Notes under the pieces: generated by a model
What the model was told of the DNA's origin: nothing
Databases searched by the model: none
What the model saw: only the letters and a program-made list of their open reading frames with translations
Position numbers and translations under genes: made by a program
Shown here: piece after piece, positions 17,831 to 28,653 of the stretch
How the letters are laid out: every line of letters starts with the position of its first letter
Numbering within the stretch: the stretch's first letter is position 1
NCBI GenBank assembly: GCA_022839745.1
Contig: JALHJB010000001.1
Coordinates: 114,100-178,099, forward strand
Direction of reading: 5' to 3'
From: Actinomycetes bacterium
GTDB lineage: Bacteria; Actinomycetota; Coriobacteriia; Anaerosomatales; Anaerosomataceae
DNA length: 64,000 nt

Positions 17831-18943
17831 GTGGCACAGCAGGACTATTACGAGCTTCTCGGCGTGGCGCGCGAGGCAAGTGCGGATGAGATCAAGCGCG
17901 CGTTCCGCAGGCGTGCCCGGGAGACGCATCCCGACGTGAATGACGGTGTGGGTGCCGAGGAGACGTTCAAGAGCATCAACGAGGCGTACGAGGTGCTGTC
18001 CGATCCTGAGAAGCGCGCTCGATACGATCGGTTCGGCACCGCCGACCCGCGTGCGGGCGGCTACGGCCAGGACATGGGCGGCGACTTCTTCGGGATGGAC
18101 GACCTGTTCAGCGTGTTCTTCGGCGGCGTGCGCGGCGGCGCGGCGGCTCGTCCCAACCCCGACGGACGCGACCTGCGCACGCAGGTGGCGGTCACGCTCG
18201 AGGACGCGGGCGCGGGCGTGGAGAAGGACGTCGTGGTCACGCGGCTCACGACCTGCGCCACGTGCGCCGGCAGCGGGGCTGCCGAGGGCGGCAGCGTGCG
18301 GACCTGCCCCACGTGCCACGGCACGGGCCAGCAGCGCACCCAGCGCCGGACGATCCTCGGTGTGATGGAGAGCACCACCCCGTGTCAGACCTGCGGCGCC
18401 ACGGGGTCGATCATCGACAAGCCGTGCCCGGCGTGTGGCGGGCAGGGTCGCACCAACGAGACCGAGACGATCCGTGTCACGATACCCGCGGGCGTGCCCG
18501 ACGGGTACACGATGCGCGTGCCCGGCCGCGGCGAGGCGGGCGTGCGCGGCGCCCACTCGGGCGATCTGCTCGTGACCGTGCGCGTGCTCCCGCACGAGTT
18601 CCTGCACCGCGAGGGCCACGACCTGCACGTGATGGCGGGCATCAACATCGCCCAGGCGGGTCTGGGCGGCACCATCCATGTGCCGGGGCTCGCCGGCGAC
18701 GTGGAGGTGCCGTTCGGCGGCGGCGTGCATACCGGCGACGTGGTGCGCGTGAAGGGCAAGGGCATGCCGCGCATGGACGGCGGTCATGGCGACTTCATCG
18801 TGCATCTCGACGTGCTCGCGCCCAAGAAGCTCACCAAGCGTCAGCGCGAACTGCTCGAGGAGCTCGGCGAGACGATGGGCACCGGCGGCAAGGGCGACGA
18901 GCGCACGCCGCTCTCCAAGTTGCGCGACTGGCTCGGCGCCTGA
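17831..18943 (+). CDS. dnaJ: chaperone DnaJ
   Basis: 370 residues from a GTG start. The J domain (1-70) carries the HPD motif in THPDVNDG. A Gly-rich linker, then four CxxCxGxG zinc repeats (CATCAGSG, CPTCHGTG, CQTCGATG, CPACGGQG; about 135-210), and the substrate-binding C-terminal domains follow. It stimulates DnaK ATPase and delivers unfolded proteins. Co-regulated with hrcA through CIRCE. Confidence 0.96.
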   Translation: MAQQDYYELLGVAREASADEIKRAFRRRARETHPDVNDGVGAEETFKSINEAYEVLSDPEKRARYDRFGTADPRAGGYGQDMGGDFFGMDDLFSVFFGGVRGGAAARPNPDGRDLRTQVAVTLEDAGAGVEKDVVVTRLTTCATCAGSGAAEGGSVRTCPTCHGTGQQRTQRRTILGVMESTTPCQTCGATGSIIDKPCPACGGQGRTNETETIRVTIPAGVPDGYTMRVPGRGEAGVRGAHSGDLLVTVRVLPHEFLHREGHDLHVMAGINIAQAGLGGTIHVPGLAGDVEVPFGGGVHTGDVVRVKGKGMPRMDGGHGDFIVHLDVLAPKKLTKRQRELLEELGETMGTGGKGDERTPLSKLRDWLGA

Positions 18944-18954
18944 CGGGGCCGGTG

Positions 18955-19707
18955 ATGACTCTCCACCGCTTCTTCGCCGAGGGACCACCACCGCAGGGCG
19001 CGGGTGCGCTGCCGCTCTCGGCCAGCGATGCCCACCACCTGCGCGCGGTGCTGCGCCTTGCGCCGGGTGACGAGATCGCGCTTGTGCACGCGGGCCGTGC
19101 GGTGCGCGTGGTGCTCACGCGGGTGTCCGAGACGATCGACGGCGAGGTCGTCGGCGAGCTGCCGGTTGCGGGACTGCCGCGCGTGACGCTCGTGCAGGGA
19201 CTCGCCAAAGGCGACAAGATGGACGACGTTGTACGCCACGCCACCGAGATCGGCGTGAGCCGTTTCGTGCCGCTTGCCGCCGAGCGGAGCGTGGTGCGGC
19301 TGGATGCGGCAAAGGCGTCCGCGCGCGTGGAACGATGGCGCCGCATCGCCGCCGAGGCCGCCAAGCAGTCCCAACAGACCGCCATGCCCGTGGTGGAGCC
19401 TGTTGCACGTATCGCGGACCTCCAGCCGCTGCTGCACGGCGCGCTCGTGCTCGTGTGCTGGGAAGACGCGACCGACGCGCCCGGGATCGCGGACGCGATC
19501 GCGCACGCCGGTGCCCCCGGGCGCGAGGTCGCGGTGGTCGTGGGGCCCGAAGGCGGACTTACCGGGGACGAGGTCGAGGCGCTGGTGCGTGACGGCGCGG
19601 TCACGGTCACGCTCGGCGCCACCGTGCTCCGTACAGAGACCGCCGGCATCATCGCGCCAGCACTGGCGATGCACGCGCTCGGAGGGCTCGGTGCGCCCGA
19701 TGCCTGA
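18955..19707 (+). CDS. rsmE: 16S rRNA (uracil-1498-N3)-methyltransferase
   Basis: 250 residues with an N-terminal PUA-like RNA-binding domain (MTLHRFFAEG...SASDAHHLRAVLRL) and a C-terminal SPOUT domain. The SAM-binding knot loop is visible in VVVGPEGGLTGDEVEAL and LGATVLRTETAG. It methylates U1498 of 16S rRNA. ATG 18955 lies 12 bases after dnaJ; GTG 18952 is an in-frame alternative. The hrcA-dnaJ-rsmE-mtaB order is common in Gram-positives and supports one operon. Confidence 0.93.
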   Translation: MTLHRFFAEGPPPQGAGALPLSASDAHHLRAVLRLAPGDEIALVHAGRAVRVVLTRVSETIDGEVVGELPVAGLPRVTLVQGLAKGDKMDDVVRHATEIGVSRFVPLAAERSVVRLDAAKASARVERWRRIAAEAAKQSQQTAMPVVEPVARIADLQPLLHGALVLVCWEDATDAPGIADAIAHAGAPGREVAVVVGPEGGLTGDEVEALVRDGAVTVTLGATVLRTETAGIIAPALAMHALGGLGAPDA

Positions 19708-20971
19708 TCCGGCGCGTGCCCCGCGCGTGGCCTTCGTCACGCTCGGCTGCAAGGTGAACCAGGCCGAGTCGGACACCATCGCCGCGGCGCTGCCGGATGC
19801 CTGCGTGGTGCGCGATGCGGCCGAGGCCGACGTGGTGGTGGTGAACACGTGCACCGTCACCGGCGAGGCCGACCACAAGGCGCGCAAGGCCGTGCGTCAC
19901 GCGCTCGGACTCCCCAACGCGCCCACCGTGATCGTGACCGGATGCATGGCCGCACTCGACGCCGGGGGCACAGCCGCGCTCGGTGACCGCGTGATCGCCG
20001 AGCCCGACAAGAAGCGCGTGCTGGATCGCGTGGTGGAGATCGCCGGGCGCGCCGATACCGGGCGCGCGGGCCGTCGCTCGCGCACGCGCGTGCAGCTCAA
20101 GGTCGAGGACGGCTGTGACGCGTTCTGCAGCTACTGCATCATCCCGTACGCGCGCGGTGTGCCGCGTGCCGTGCCGCTCGCCGAGATCGTGGCAACCTCG
20201 GAGGAGCTTGCCGCCGCCGGTGTTGCCGAGGTGGTGCTCGCCGGCATCAACATCGGCCGCTACAGCGACGGCGGCGCGCGGCTGCCCGAGGTGATCGAGG
20301 CGGTCGCCGCCACCGGCATCCCGCGCGTGCGGATCTCGAGCATCGAGCCGGGCGATGTGGATACGCGCTTCCTCGAGGTCGCCGCTCGCACCCCCGCGTT
20401 CTGCCGTCACCTGCACATCCCGCTGCAGTCCGGCTCGGACGCCGTGCTGGCGCGTATGGAGCGCCCGTACGATACCGGCCGGTTCGCGGATACCGTGGCA
20501 GCGGCGTGCAACGCGCTTCCCGGTGTGGCCATCTCCACCGACGTGATCGTGGGCTTCCCCGGTGAGACCGACGCTGAGCACCGCGAGACGCTCTCGTTCG
20601 TGGAGCACACCGGCTTCTCGCGCCTGCATGTGTTCCGCTACTCGGCGCGAGCGGGCACGCCCGCCGCCGCGATGGCGGACCAGGTGCCACCGCAGGTGCG
20701 CGCCGCGAGGTCCGCTGAACTGCGCGCGCTTGGCGAGCGTCTCATGCTGCAGACGGCCGGAGCTGCGCGGGGTCGCACAGCCGAGCTGCTGGTGGAGCGA
20801 GTGGCGCCCGCGCGTCCGGACGGCGTCCGGCGGGTGGAGGGCACCACCCGCGAGTACCTGCGGGCCGTCGTGGTTCACGCAACGGCGGCGCCGGGCGCGT
20901 TGGTGCGGGTCAGGCTTGGCGAGGCCGACGCCACGGGCATGGTATCCAGCGTGGTAGAATCACTCGGGTAG
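19700..20971 (+). CDS. mtaB: tRNA t6A37 C2-methylthiotransferase MtaB
   Basis: 423 residues. The N-terminal UPF0004 domain has GCKVNQAES and NTCTVTGEA, holding two of the three ligands of the auxiliary cluster. The radical SAM motif CDAFCSYC is at about residue 140, and a C-terminal TRAM domain closes the protein. It converts t6A37 to ms2t6A37 in ANN-decoding tRNAs. ATG 19700 overlaps the rsmE stop by 8 bases; GTG 19691 is an in-frame alternative. Confidence 0.93.
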   Translation: MPDPARAPRVAFVTLGCKVNQAESDTIAAALPDACVVRDAAEADVVVVNTCTVTGEADHKARKAVRHALGLPNAPTVIVTGCMAALDAGGTAALGDRVIAEPDKKRVLDRVVEIAGRADTGRAGRRSRTRVQLKVEDGCDAFCSYCIIPYARGVPRAVPLAEIVATSEELAAAGVAEVVLAGINIGRYSDGGARLPEVIEAVAATGIPRVRISSIEPGDVDTRFLEVAARTPAFCRHLHIPLQSGSDAVLARMERPYDTGRFADTVAAACNALPGVAISTDVIVGFPGETDAEHRETLSFVEHTGFSRLHVFRYSARAGTPAAAMADQVPPQVRAARSAELRALGERLMLQTAGAARGRTAELLVERVAPARPDGVRRVEGTTREYLRAVVVHATAAPGALVRVRLGEADATGMVSSVVESLG

Positions 20972-21032
20972 AGACTCGGACGATCGTGCGGACGCAGGCG
21001 CCGCGCGCACAGGAAGCGCAGGGACCATCAAC

Positions 21033-22008
<976 letters not shown>

Positions 22009-22016
<8 letters not shown>

Positions 22017-24183
22017 CAGCGGCATCATCAGCCGTCTTCGCCGGGTCTGGCCGAAGACGGGCCCGCTCGCTACTCCGCTCGGGCAGCGCGTGGCGCTCGG
22101 GGTGATCGTGATCATCCTGGCCGCGGCGCCGCTTGCCGTGCGCGTGGTCCCGCTCGGTCTTTCCGAAGGAGAGCCTGCACCGCGCACGTTCCGGGCGCCG
22201 CGTTCGGTGCAGTACGTCGACGAGGCGGCTACGGCGGCGCTCCAGCAGGCGGCCTCCGATGCCGTGGGGCCGGTGTACACGTTCGACCAGGAGGCGCAGT
22301 CCGACGCGCGCCGCGGCATCGTCGAGTTCTTCGCCGCGGTGACCTCCGCGCGGGCCTCGGCGGGAGCCGACGCCACGGCTTCGGCGGATGTGGGCGGCGC
22401 TGCCAGCGGTTCGGAAACCCGCACGCCGGATGCGGTGGCGTCGCTCGTGAACACCTACGCGTCGCGCATGGACACCGCCACCATCATGGCGGTGGTGCAG
22501 CTTCCCGCCGCGTCGGTCGAGACGGTGGCCCGCAACACGGAGGGGCTCGTGAGCAGCATCCTCTCGGGTCGCATCCAGGAGGGCGACTTGCAGGCCGCGC
22601 GCGACCAGCTCGCCCAGAGCGCAGGCCTCATCCCGCTCACGCTTGCCGAGCGCCTGGCGGTGATCTCGGTAGGCAACGCCTTCATCGAGCCGACCGTGGT
22701 GATCGACGAGGCAGCCACGGAGCGCGCGAGAGCAGAGGCGCTCGAGCGTGTGTCACCGGTGGTGGTGTACGTCCAGGAAGGCGAGAACATCGTCGAGAAG
22801 GGCGATATCGTCACCGCGCGAGACATCGAGCTCGTCCGCACGCTCGGCGGTCTGGAGCAGGGCACCGATGCCGCCTCGGTCATCGCCGGCGTGGTCCTCA
22901 TGTCGGCGCTCATCGCGTTTACGGGCGCGTACTGGGCGGCGTTCCACGAGGCGCTGTGGGACCGCATGCGCGACCTGATCCTGCTCGCGTCGCTGCTGCT
23001 CGGCATGATGTACATCACGCGGCTCACGTCGTTGTTGGCACCCGAGGTCTCTCCGTATCTGATGCCCGTGCCGCTCGTGGGCATCCTGGCAACGCTTCTG
23101 GTGGGGCCGCGTCCGGCCGTGCTGCTCACGGCGATGAGCATCGTCGCGGCCCTGCTCCTTGGGTACGCTGGCAGCGCCCAGACGGTGGCGGCCATCGTGG
23201 CCAGTGTTGCGGCGATCGTGCTCACCTCCCGGCTGCGGCAGCGCTCGGACATGTTCCGTGTCGGCGCGCTGGTGATGCTGGTGCTCGGCCTGGTGTCGTT
23301 CGGCGCCTCGCTTGCCTCCGGTAACGACCTCGTCCCCTCGGCCATCTCCGGCGTGTACGGCCTGGCGGGTGGTCTCGTAACTGCGGTGTTGATGGTCGGC
23401 CTGCTGCCGTTCTTGGAGTCCGTCTTTGGCGTGACGTCCGACATCACGCTGCTCGAGCTCGGCAGTCCGAGCCACCCGCTGCTGCGGCGGCTGATGACCG
23501 AGGCCCCGGGCACATACTCGCACTCGGTCATGACGGCCAACCTCGCCGAGACCGCCGCCGAGGCGATCAAGGCGAATCCGCTGCTGGCACGTGCCGGCGC
23601 GTACTTCCACGACATCGGCAAGGTGCGGCGTCCAGCGTTCTTCGTGGAGAACCAGGCCGGCGGCACCAACCCGCACGACGCCACCTCGCCGTCGCTCTCG
23701 GCGCGCATCATCACAGCGCACGTGCGCGAGGGCGTGGAGCTCGCCGAGGAGCATGGCTTGCCGCAAGAGGTGGTGGATATCGTGCGCGAGCATCACGGCA
23801 CGTCGGTGGTGGCGTACTTCTACGACAAAGCGAGCAGGAAGGGCGGACCCGTCTACGAGGCCGATTACCGGTATGATGGCCGCCGCCCGCGCTCGCGCGA
23901 GGCCGCGCTGGTCATGCTGGCCGACTCAGCGGAGGCGGCTGTCCGCACCCTGGACACGCCCACGCCCGCCCGCATCGAGGCGCTTCTGCGCTCGATCTTC
24001 CGCGGGAAGATCGAGGACCATCAGCTGGATGACTCTCTGCTCACCCTGCAGGACATCGAGACGGCGCTCAAGGTCTACACACGCATGCTGGCAAGCGTCT
24101 ATCATCCGCGCATCGAGTACCCCGAGCCCCGAGAGAAGAAGGTGGAGCATGCTGGTCAGCATCGTGAGCCACAGAGAGCCTGA
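22009..24183 (+). CDS. 7TM receptor with HD phosphohydrolase (PgpH-type)
   Basis: 724 residues. An N-terminal membrane helix, a large extracytoplasmic 7TMR-HDED domain (to about 290), about seven membrane helices (about 290-480), and a cytoplasmic HD domain with FHDIGKVRRP and REHHGTS. PgpH proteins hydrolyse cyclic di-AMP to pApA, so it probably lowers c-di-AMP in response to an external signal. The extracytoplasmic part holds an Ala-rich insertion (about residues 110-135). It overlaps both neighbours, indicating translational coupling. Confidence 0.9.
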
Positions 24184-24592
24184 GCCGCTGGACTTTGGCG
24201 CGTTCGAGCGTCTCGCGCGGTTCGCTCTGGAGATGGAAGGCGTGCCCGATCAGACCGAGCTCTCGATCGCGCTGGTGGACGAGGACGAGATCGCCACGCT
24301 CAACGAACAGTATCGCGGCATCGCCGGGCCCACCGACGTGCTGTCGTTCGGGTGTGACGAGCCGTGCCCTACACCCGGCGACGAGCCGATCACCCTCGGC
24401 GATGTGATCATCGCGCCCGCGGTGGCCGAGCGTCAGGCGGCCGAGCTCGGTCACAGCGTGGAGCACGAGCTCGACGTGCTGCTGGTGCACGGAGTGTTGC
24501 ACCTGCTCGGCTACGACCACGAGGATGACGACGATGCCGCGGCCATGGACGCCCGCCAGGCGGTCATCCTCGGCGCATATGCGGACGAGTAG
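24149..24592 (+). CDS. ybeY: endoribonuclease YbeY
   Basis: 147 residues with the zinc-binding motif HGVLHLLGYDHEDD near the C-terminus. YbeY is a metal-dependent RNase for 16S rRNA 3'-end maturation and ribosome quality control. ATG 24149 is chosen because it gives the usual length and N-terminus; it overlaps the pgpH-like gene by 35 bases, more than the other overlaps in this operon. Confidence 0.93.
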   Translation: MLVSIVSHREPEPLDFGAFERLARFALEMEGVPDQTELSIALVDEDEIATLNEQYRGIAGPTDVLSFGCDEPCPTPGDEPITLGDVIIAPAVAERQAAELGHSVEHELDVLLVHGVLHLLGYDHEDDDDAAAMDARQAVILGAYADE

Positions 24593-24599
24593 GGGCCCG

Positions 24600-25301
24600 A
24601 TGCGCAGCCGCTCACTCCTCTGGAGTTTCAACTACGCGATCGAAGGCATCGTCTACGCGCTGCGGACCCAGCGCAACATGCGCTTGCATGTGACGGCGGC
24701 GCTGTTGGTGCTCGGCGGGTCGCTGCTGTTCAGGATCTCGCGGCTCGAGTTCATCGCGATCCTCTTCGCGATCGTGTTCGTGTTCGTCTCCGAGTTGATG
24801 AACACCGCGATCGAGGCCGCCGTGGACGTTGCCACCCAGAGCTTCGATCCCATCGCCAAGGTGGCCAAGGACGTGGCCGCCGGCGCCGTGTTCATCGCCT
24901 CGATCAACGCGGTGATCGTGGGGTACATCGTGTTCTTCGGGCGGCTCGATCGCGTTGGCGACCTGTTGCTGCTGCGCGTGCAGCAGACGCCGATGCACAT
25001 CACGATCGTGGCGCTGCTGCTCACGTCCATCGGCGTGCTCATCGGCAAGGCGATCACACGCTCGGGGAACTACATGCGCGGCGGATGGCCCTCGGGGCAC
25101 ACCGCCACCGCCGCGGCGGCCGCCACCGCCATCGGATACGTGACCGCCAGCGGCGCGGCAACGGCGCTCGCCGCGTTCATCGCGTTTCTCGTAGGCCAGA
25201 GCCGGGTGGAGAACGGTGCTCACACGTGGCCGCAGGTGATCGTTGGCGGAGTGCTCGGGTTCCTCATCGCGACGCTGGTGTTTCAGGTATCGTGGTCGTA
25301 A
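24600..25301 (+). CDS. undecaprenol/diacylglycerol kinase fused to a PAP2-type phosphatase domain
   Basis: 233 residues. Residues 1-115 are a DgkA-type membrane kinase with the hallmark ELMNTAIEAAVDVA and three helices; in Gram-positives such enzymes phosphorylate undecaprenol. Residues about 125-233 are a PAP2 domain with WPSGHTAT (His167) and SRVENGAH (Arg202, His208). The residue four after His208, Asp in canonical PAP2 motifs, is Gln212, and the K-x6-RP motif is not obvious. One protein thus carries opposing lipid kinase and phosphatase folds. ATG 24600 is 7 bases after ybeY. Confidence 0.88.
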   Translation: MRSRSLLWSFNYAIEGIVYALRTQRNMRLHVTAALLVLGGSLLFRISRLEFIAILFAIVFVFVSELMNTAIEAAVDVATQSFDPIAKVAKDVAAGAVFIASINAVIVGYIVFFGRLDRVGDLLLLRVQQTPMHITIVALLLTSIGVLIGKAITRSGNYMRGGWPSGHTATAAAAATAIGYVTASGAATALAAFIAFLVGQSRVENGAHTWPQVIVGGVLGFLIATLVFQVSWS

Positions 25302-25326
25302 GGCCGTGTAGGAGGTCGGGGACAGC

Positions 25327-26643
25327 ATGATCGGTCTGGTTCTTCTCGCGACGGCGTTCACGCTTGTCGTGCTCATAGCGGTGTTGGCCGTCCTATCGGG
25401 CGCCGATGCGTCGGTGCGGCTGCTCTCGCGCACGCGCACCCGCCGACTGGTGGATGCCGAGGTCGCCGGCGCGAACGCGCTCGACCGGTTGGTTGAGCGC
25501 CCAAGCCGTCCGGCTGCCGCGCTCTCCGTGTGGCGCGCGATCTCCTTCGCGCTCGGCACGGCGGCGGTCGGTTACACGGCGCTTACCGTTGCCGAGGAAG
25601 ACCTGCTGGCCGAGGCCCCCTTCGTGCTCCTGCTCGCGTCGGCGGCCATCTCGTTCGTGGTCGTGTTCGTGTTTGGGGAGACGCTGCCCCGCACGATCGC
25701 GGTGCAGAACCCCGAGCGCGTGGGACTGGTCACGGCGCCCTGGGCGGCCCGGTTCACGGCCGTGCTCTCGCCCATCGCGCGGGCGTGTGCGGCAGGCTGG
25801 GTGGCGATCGCGTCGCTCATCGCCGAGGAGCCCGTGCACGACACGTGGCTCACCGGTGACGAGCTCGTGCCCGAGACCACCAGCGACGCCGAGTCGGACC
25901 GTGAGGAGGCCGAGGAGGCGTTCTTCGAGGCGGTCGTGGACTTTGCGAGCACGATCGTCCGTGAAGTCATGGTGCCCCGCACCGACATGGTCTGCCTGGA
26001 GGCGACCGCCACCATCGCCGAGGCGGTGGAGGTCGCGCTCGACACGGGGCTCTCGCGGCTCCCGGCGTATCGCGAGACGCTCGATGACATCGTCGGCGTG
26101 CTGTATGCCAAAGACCTGCTGGCGTGCTTTGGCGACACCACGTGTCCCGAGACCGTTGAGCATGTGGTCCGCGAGGCGTTCTTCGTGCCTGAGACCAAGC
26201 CGGTCGATGAGCTGTTGGTGGAGATGCGCCAGCGTAAGACGCACATCGCTTTGGTGGCCGACGAGTACGGCGGCATCGCCGGGCTCGTGACCATCGAGGA
26301 CCTGCTCGAGGAGATCGTGGGTGAGATCTTCGATGAGTACGACCGAGCCGAGGAGCTCGTCACGCGGATGGACGACGGAACGCTGCTGCTCGACGCGCGG
26401 CTGCCGGTGGACGACTTCAACGACCTGCTCGGTACCGCCATCGAGATCGAGGCGGACTCCATCGGCGGGCTGTTCGTGGAGGTGGCGGGCTGCATCCCGG
26501 AGCCCGGCAACGAGATCGAGGTCGAGGGCGTACGCATGACGGTACGTGATATGGAAGGCAATCGCATCCGCAGGCTGCTCGTTGAGCCGCGCTCGGATCA
26601 GGACAGGGAGGCTGACGGTGCCGAAGCACATAACGGAGGGTGA
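25327..26643 (+). CDS. CNNM/HlyC-CorC family protein with CBS domains
   Basis: 438 residues. An N-terminal DUF21-type membrane domain (about 1-170, with the GETLPRTIAVQNP motif), two CBS domains (about 215-340; VMVPRTDMVCLEA, YGGIAGLVTIEDLLEEIVGEI), and a C-terminal CorC_HlyC domain. Such proteins are Mg2+/Co2+ transporters or regulators of transport, with CBS domains sensing adenine nucleotides. ATG 25327 is 25 bases after the kinase fusion gene; the 3' end overlaps cdd. Confidence 0.9.
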   Translation: MIGLVLLATAFTLVVLIAVLAVLSGADASVRLLSRTRTRRLVDAEVAGANALDRLVERPSRPAAALSVWRAISFALGTAAVGYTALTVAEEDLLAEAPFVLLLASAAISFVVVFVFGETLPRTIAVQNPERVGLVTAPWAARFTAVLSPIARACAAGWVAIASLIAEEPVHDTWLTGDELVPETTSDAESDREEAEEAFFEAVVDFASTIVREVMVPRTDMVCLEATATIAEAVEVALDTGLSRLPAYRETLDDIVGVLYAKDLLACFGDTTCPETVEHVVREAFFVPETKPVDELLVEMRQRKTHIALVADEYGGIAGLVTIEDLLEEIVGEIFDEYDRAEELVTRMDDGTLLLDARLPVDDFNDLLGTAIEIEADSIGGLFVEVAGCIPEPGNEIEVEGVRMTVRDMEGNRIRRLLVEPRSDQDREADGAEAHNGG

Positions 26644-27049
26644 TCTGGCGCTGCTCGCGTTCGCACGTGAGATACAGCAGCGGGCGTACGTGCCGTACTC
26701 GAACTTCCGGGTGGGCGCCGCCATCTACGCGGGTGGCGAGATCTTCCAGGGCGTGAACGTTGAGAACGCCGCGTACGGCTCCACCATCTGCGCCGAGCGC
26801 TCGGCGGCGCTCGCGGCCGTGACCGCCGGCCACACGGACTTCGACGCCGTGGCCGTGATCGGTGACTCCGACGCGCCGTGCGTTCCCTGCGGCGCATGCC
26901 GTCAGTTCCTCGCCGAGTTCAACCCGTCGATGCGTGTGATCATGAGCGGCAAGACCGACGCCGTGGATGTGATGCGCCTGGACGAGCTGCTGCCTGAGGC
27001 GTTCGTGCGCGGCTACCTTGATCAGGACAACGGGGACGACGAAGAGTGA
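26618..27049 (+). CDS. cdd: cytidine deaminase
   Basis: 143 residues, a normal homotetrameric Cdd. Zinc ligands and the catalytic Glu lie in CAERSA and PCGACRQ. It deaminates cytidine and deoxycytidine for pyrimidine salvage. GTG 26618 follows ACAGGGAGG and lies inside the end of the CBS-protein gene. It overlaps era by 4 bases. Confidence 0.95.
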   Translation: MPKHITEGDLALLAFAREIQQRAYVPYSNFRVGAAIYAGGEIFQGVNVENAAYGSTICAERSAALAAVTAGHTDFDAVAVIGDSDAPCVPCGACRQFLAEFNPSMRVIMSGKTDAVDVMRLDELLPEAFVRGYLDQDNGDDEE

Positions 27050-27960
27050 GCGACCCCGGGTACGAGACGGTGGCCAGCGGGTTCGTGGCGCTTGTGGGGC
27101 GCCCCAACGCGGGCAAGAGCACGCTCGTGAACGCGCTCGTGGGCACCAAGGTCGCCATCACGTCGGACACGCCGCAGACCACGCGCCACCGGCTCCGCGC
27201 GGTGCTCGACCGCGACGACGCCCAGGTGGTCCTCGTGGACACACCCGGCCTGCACAAGCCGCACGACGCGCTCGGCGAAGAGGTCAACCGCTCGAGCGTG
27301 CTCGCCTCCTCCGACGTGGACGTGATCGCGCTGTGCATCGACGCGAGCGCGCCGGTGGGTTCCGGCGACCGCTGGGTGGCCGAGCGAGTAGCCAGGGGCC
27401 GGCGCCCCGTGGTGCTCGTGCTCACGAAGTCCGACGTGGTGGACGAGGCCACGATCGCACGGCAGCTCGAGCGCGCGCGTGAGCTGGTGACGCCGGTTGC
27501 CGAGGTGGTCCTCTCGGCCAAGACCGGCGAGAACCTCGAGACGTTCGTGAGCACGGTGGTGGCGCTGCTGCCACAGGGCCCTCGGTTCTTCCCGCGCGAC
27601 ATGACCACCGATCAGCCGCTTGAGGTGATGCTCGCCGAGCTCGTGCGCGAGAAGGTGCTGCGCAAGACGCACGACGAGGTCCCGCACGCGGTGGGGGTGC
27701 TGCTCGACGAGCTCGAGTACGACGAGTCCCGCGATTTCCACCGCATCTCGGCCACGATCTACGTGGAGCGTGAGTCGCAGAAGGGCATCATCATCGGTAA
27801 GGGAGGCGAGATGATCCGCGCCATCGGCACGGAGGCGCGCGCCGATATGGAGCGGCTTCTGGGCACGAAGGCCCACCTCGACCTCAGGGTGAAGGTGCGC
27901 AAGGACTGGCGTCGCGATGGGGCGCAGATCAAGCGCTTCGGCTACGGAGAAGGGTTGTGA
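27046..27960 (+). CDS. era: GTPase Era
   Basis: 304 residues. G1 GRPNAGKS, G3 DTPG and G4 TKSD are present, and a C-terminal KH domain has GIIIGKGGEMIRAIG. Era binds the 3' end of 16S rRNA and assists 30S maturation, partnering functionally with YbeY in the same operon. The GTG start overlaps cdd by 4 bases and the stop overlaps deoC by 4 bases. Confidence 0.97.
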   Translation: MSDPGYETVASGFVALVGRPNAGKSTLVNALVGTKVAITSDTPQTTRHRLRAVLDRDDAQVVLVDTPGLHKPHDALGEEVNRSSVLASSDVDVIALCIDASAPVGSGDRWVAERVARGRRPVVLVLTKSDVVDEATIARQLERARELVTPVAEVVLSAKTGENLETFVSTVVALLPQGPRFFPRDMTTDQPLEVMLAELVREKVLRKTHDEVPHAVGVLLDELEYDESRDFHRISATIYVERESQKGIIIGKGGEMIRAIGTEARADMERLLGTKAHLDLRVKVRKDWRRDGAQIKRFGYGEGL

Positions 27961-28646
27961 GCGAGATGGACCGCGCAACGCTCGCCAGGGCGATCGACCA
28001 GACGCTGCTCAAGCCCACGGTGGGCTATCAAGGTGCGGGAGCGTGGATGGCCGAGTCGGCCGGCATGGGGTTCGCCTCGCTGTGCGTGTCACCGTTCCTT
28101 GTGCCGCTTGCGAGCCAGCATCTGGCCGGCACCTCCACGCGGGTGTGCTCGGTGTGCGGGTTCCCGCTCGGCTACACCAACACGGAGTCCAAGGCCGAGG
28201 AGGCCGCGCACCTGGTGGCGCTCGGCTGTCACGAGGTGGACATGGTGCTCAACATCGCCGCGCTGCTCGAAGGCGACGACAGCTTCGTGCGAGACGACAT
28301 CGAGGCCGTGGTGCGCACCGTTGCGGAGGCCTCCGTCGGCACCGGCATCGTGAAGGTCATCCTGGAGACCGGCTATCTCGAACCCGTCCACATCGAGCGG
28401 GCGTGCGTGCTCGCCGTGGAGGCAGGCGCCCACTACGTGAAGACCTCCACCGGCTTCGGCCCGCGCGGTGCCTCGCTCGATGATGTGCGTCTGATGCGCG
28501 CGACGGTGGGGCCGGACATCGGCGTGAAGGCGGCCGGTGGCATCCGCGACCTGGACACCGCGCTTGCGATGCTCGAAGCGGGTGCGTCGCGACTCGGCAC
28601 GTCCTCAGGCGCCGAGATCCTCGAGGCGCTCGAGGCGCGCGGCTGA
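27957..28646 (+). CDS. deoC: deoxyribose-phosphate aldolase
   Basis: 229 residues. A TIM barrel with the Schiff-base lysine in YVKTSTGFG and the second conserved lysine in GVKAAGGI. It splits 2-deoxyribose-5-phosphate into acetaldehyde and glyceraldehyde-3-phosphate in nucleoside catabolism, fitting with cdd upstream. GTG 27957 gives a 4-base overlap with era; ATG 27966 is an alternative. Confidence 0.95.
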   Translation: MSEMDRATLARAIDQTLLKPTVGYQGAGAWMAESAGMGFASLCVSPFLVPLASQHLAGTSTRVCSVCGFPLGYTNTESKAEEAAHLVALGCHEVDMVLNIAALLEGDDSFVRDDIEAVVRTVAEASVGTGIVKVILETGYLEPVHIERACVLAVEAGAHYVKTSTGFGPRGASLDDVRLMRATVGPDIGVKAAGGIRDLDTALAMLEAGASRLGTSSGAEILEALEARG

Positions 28647-28653
28647 GATCGCG

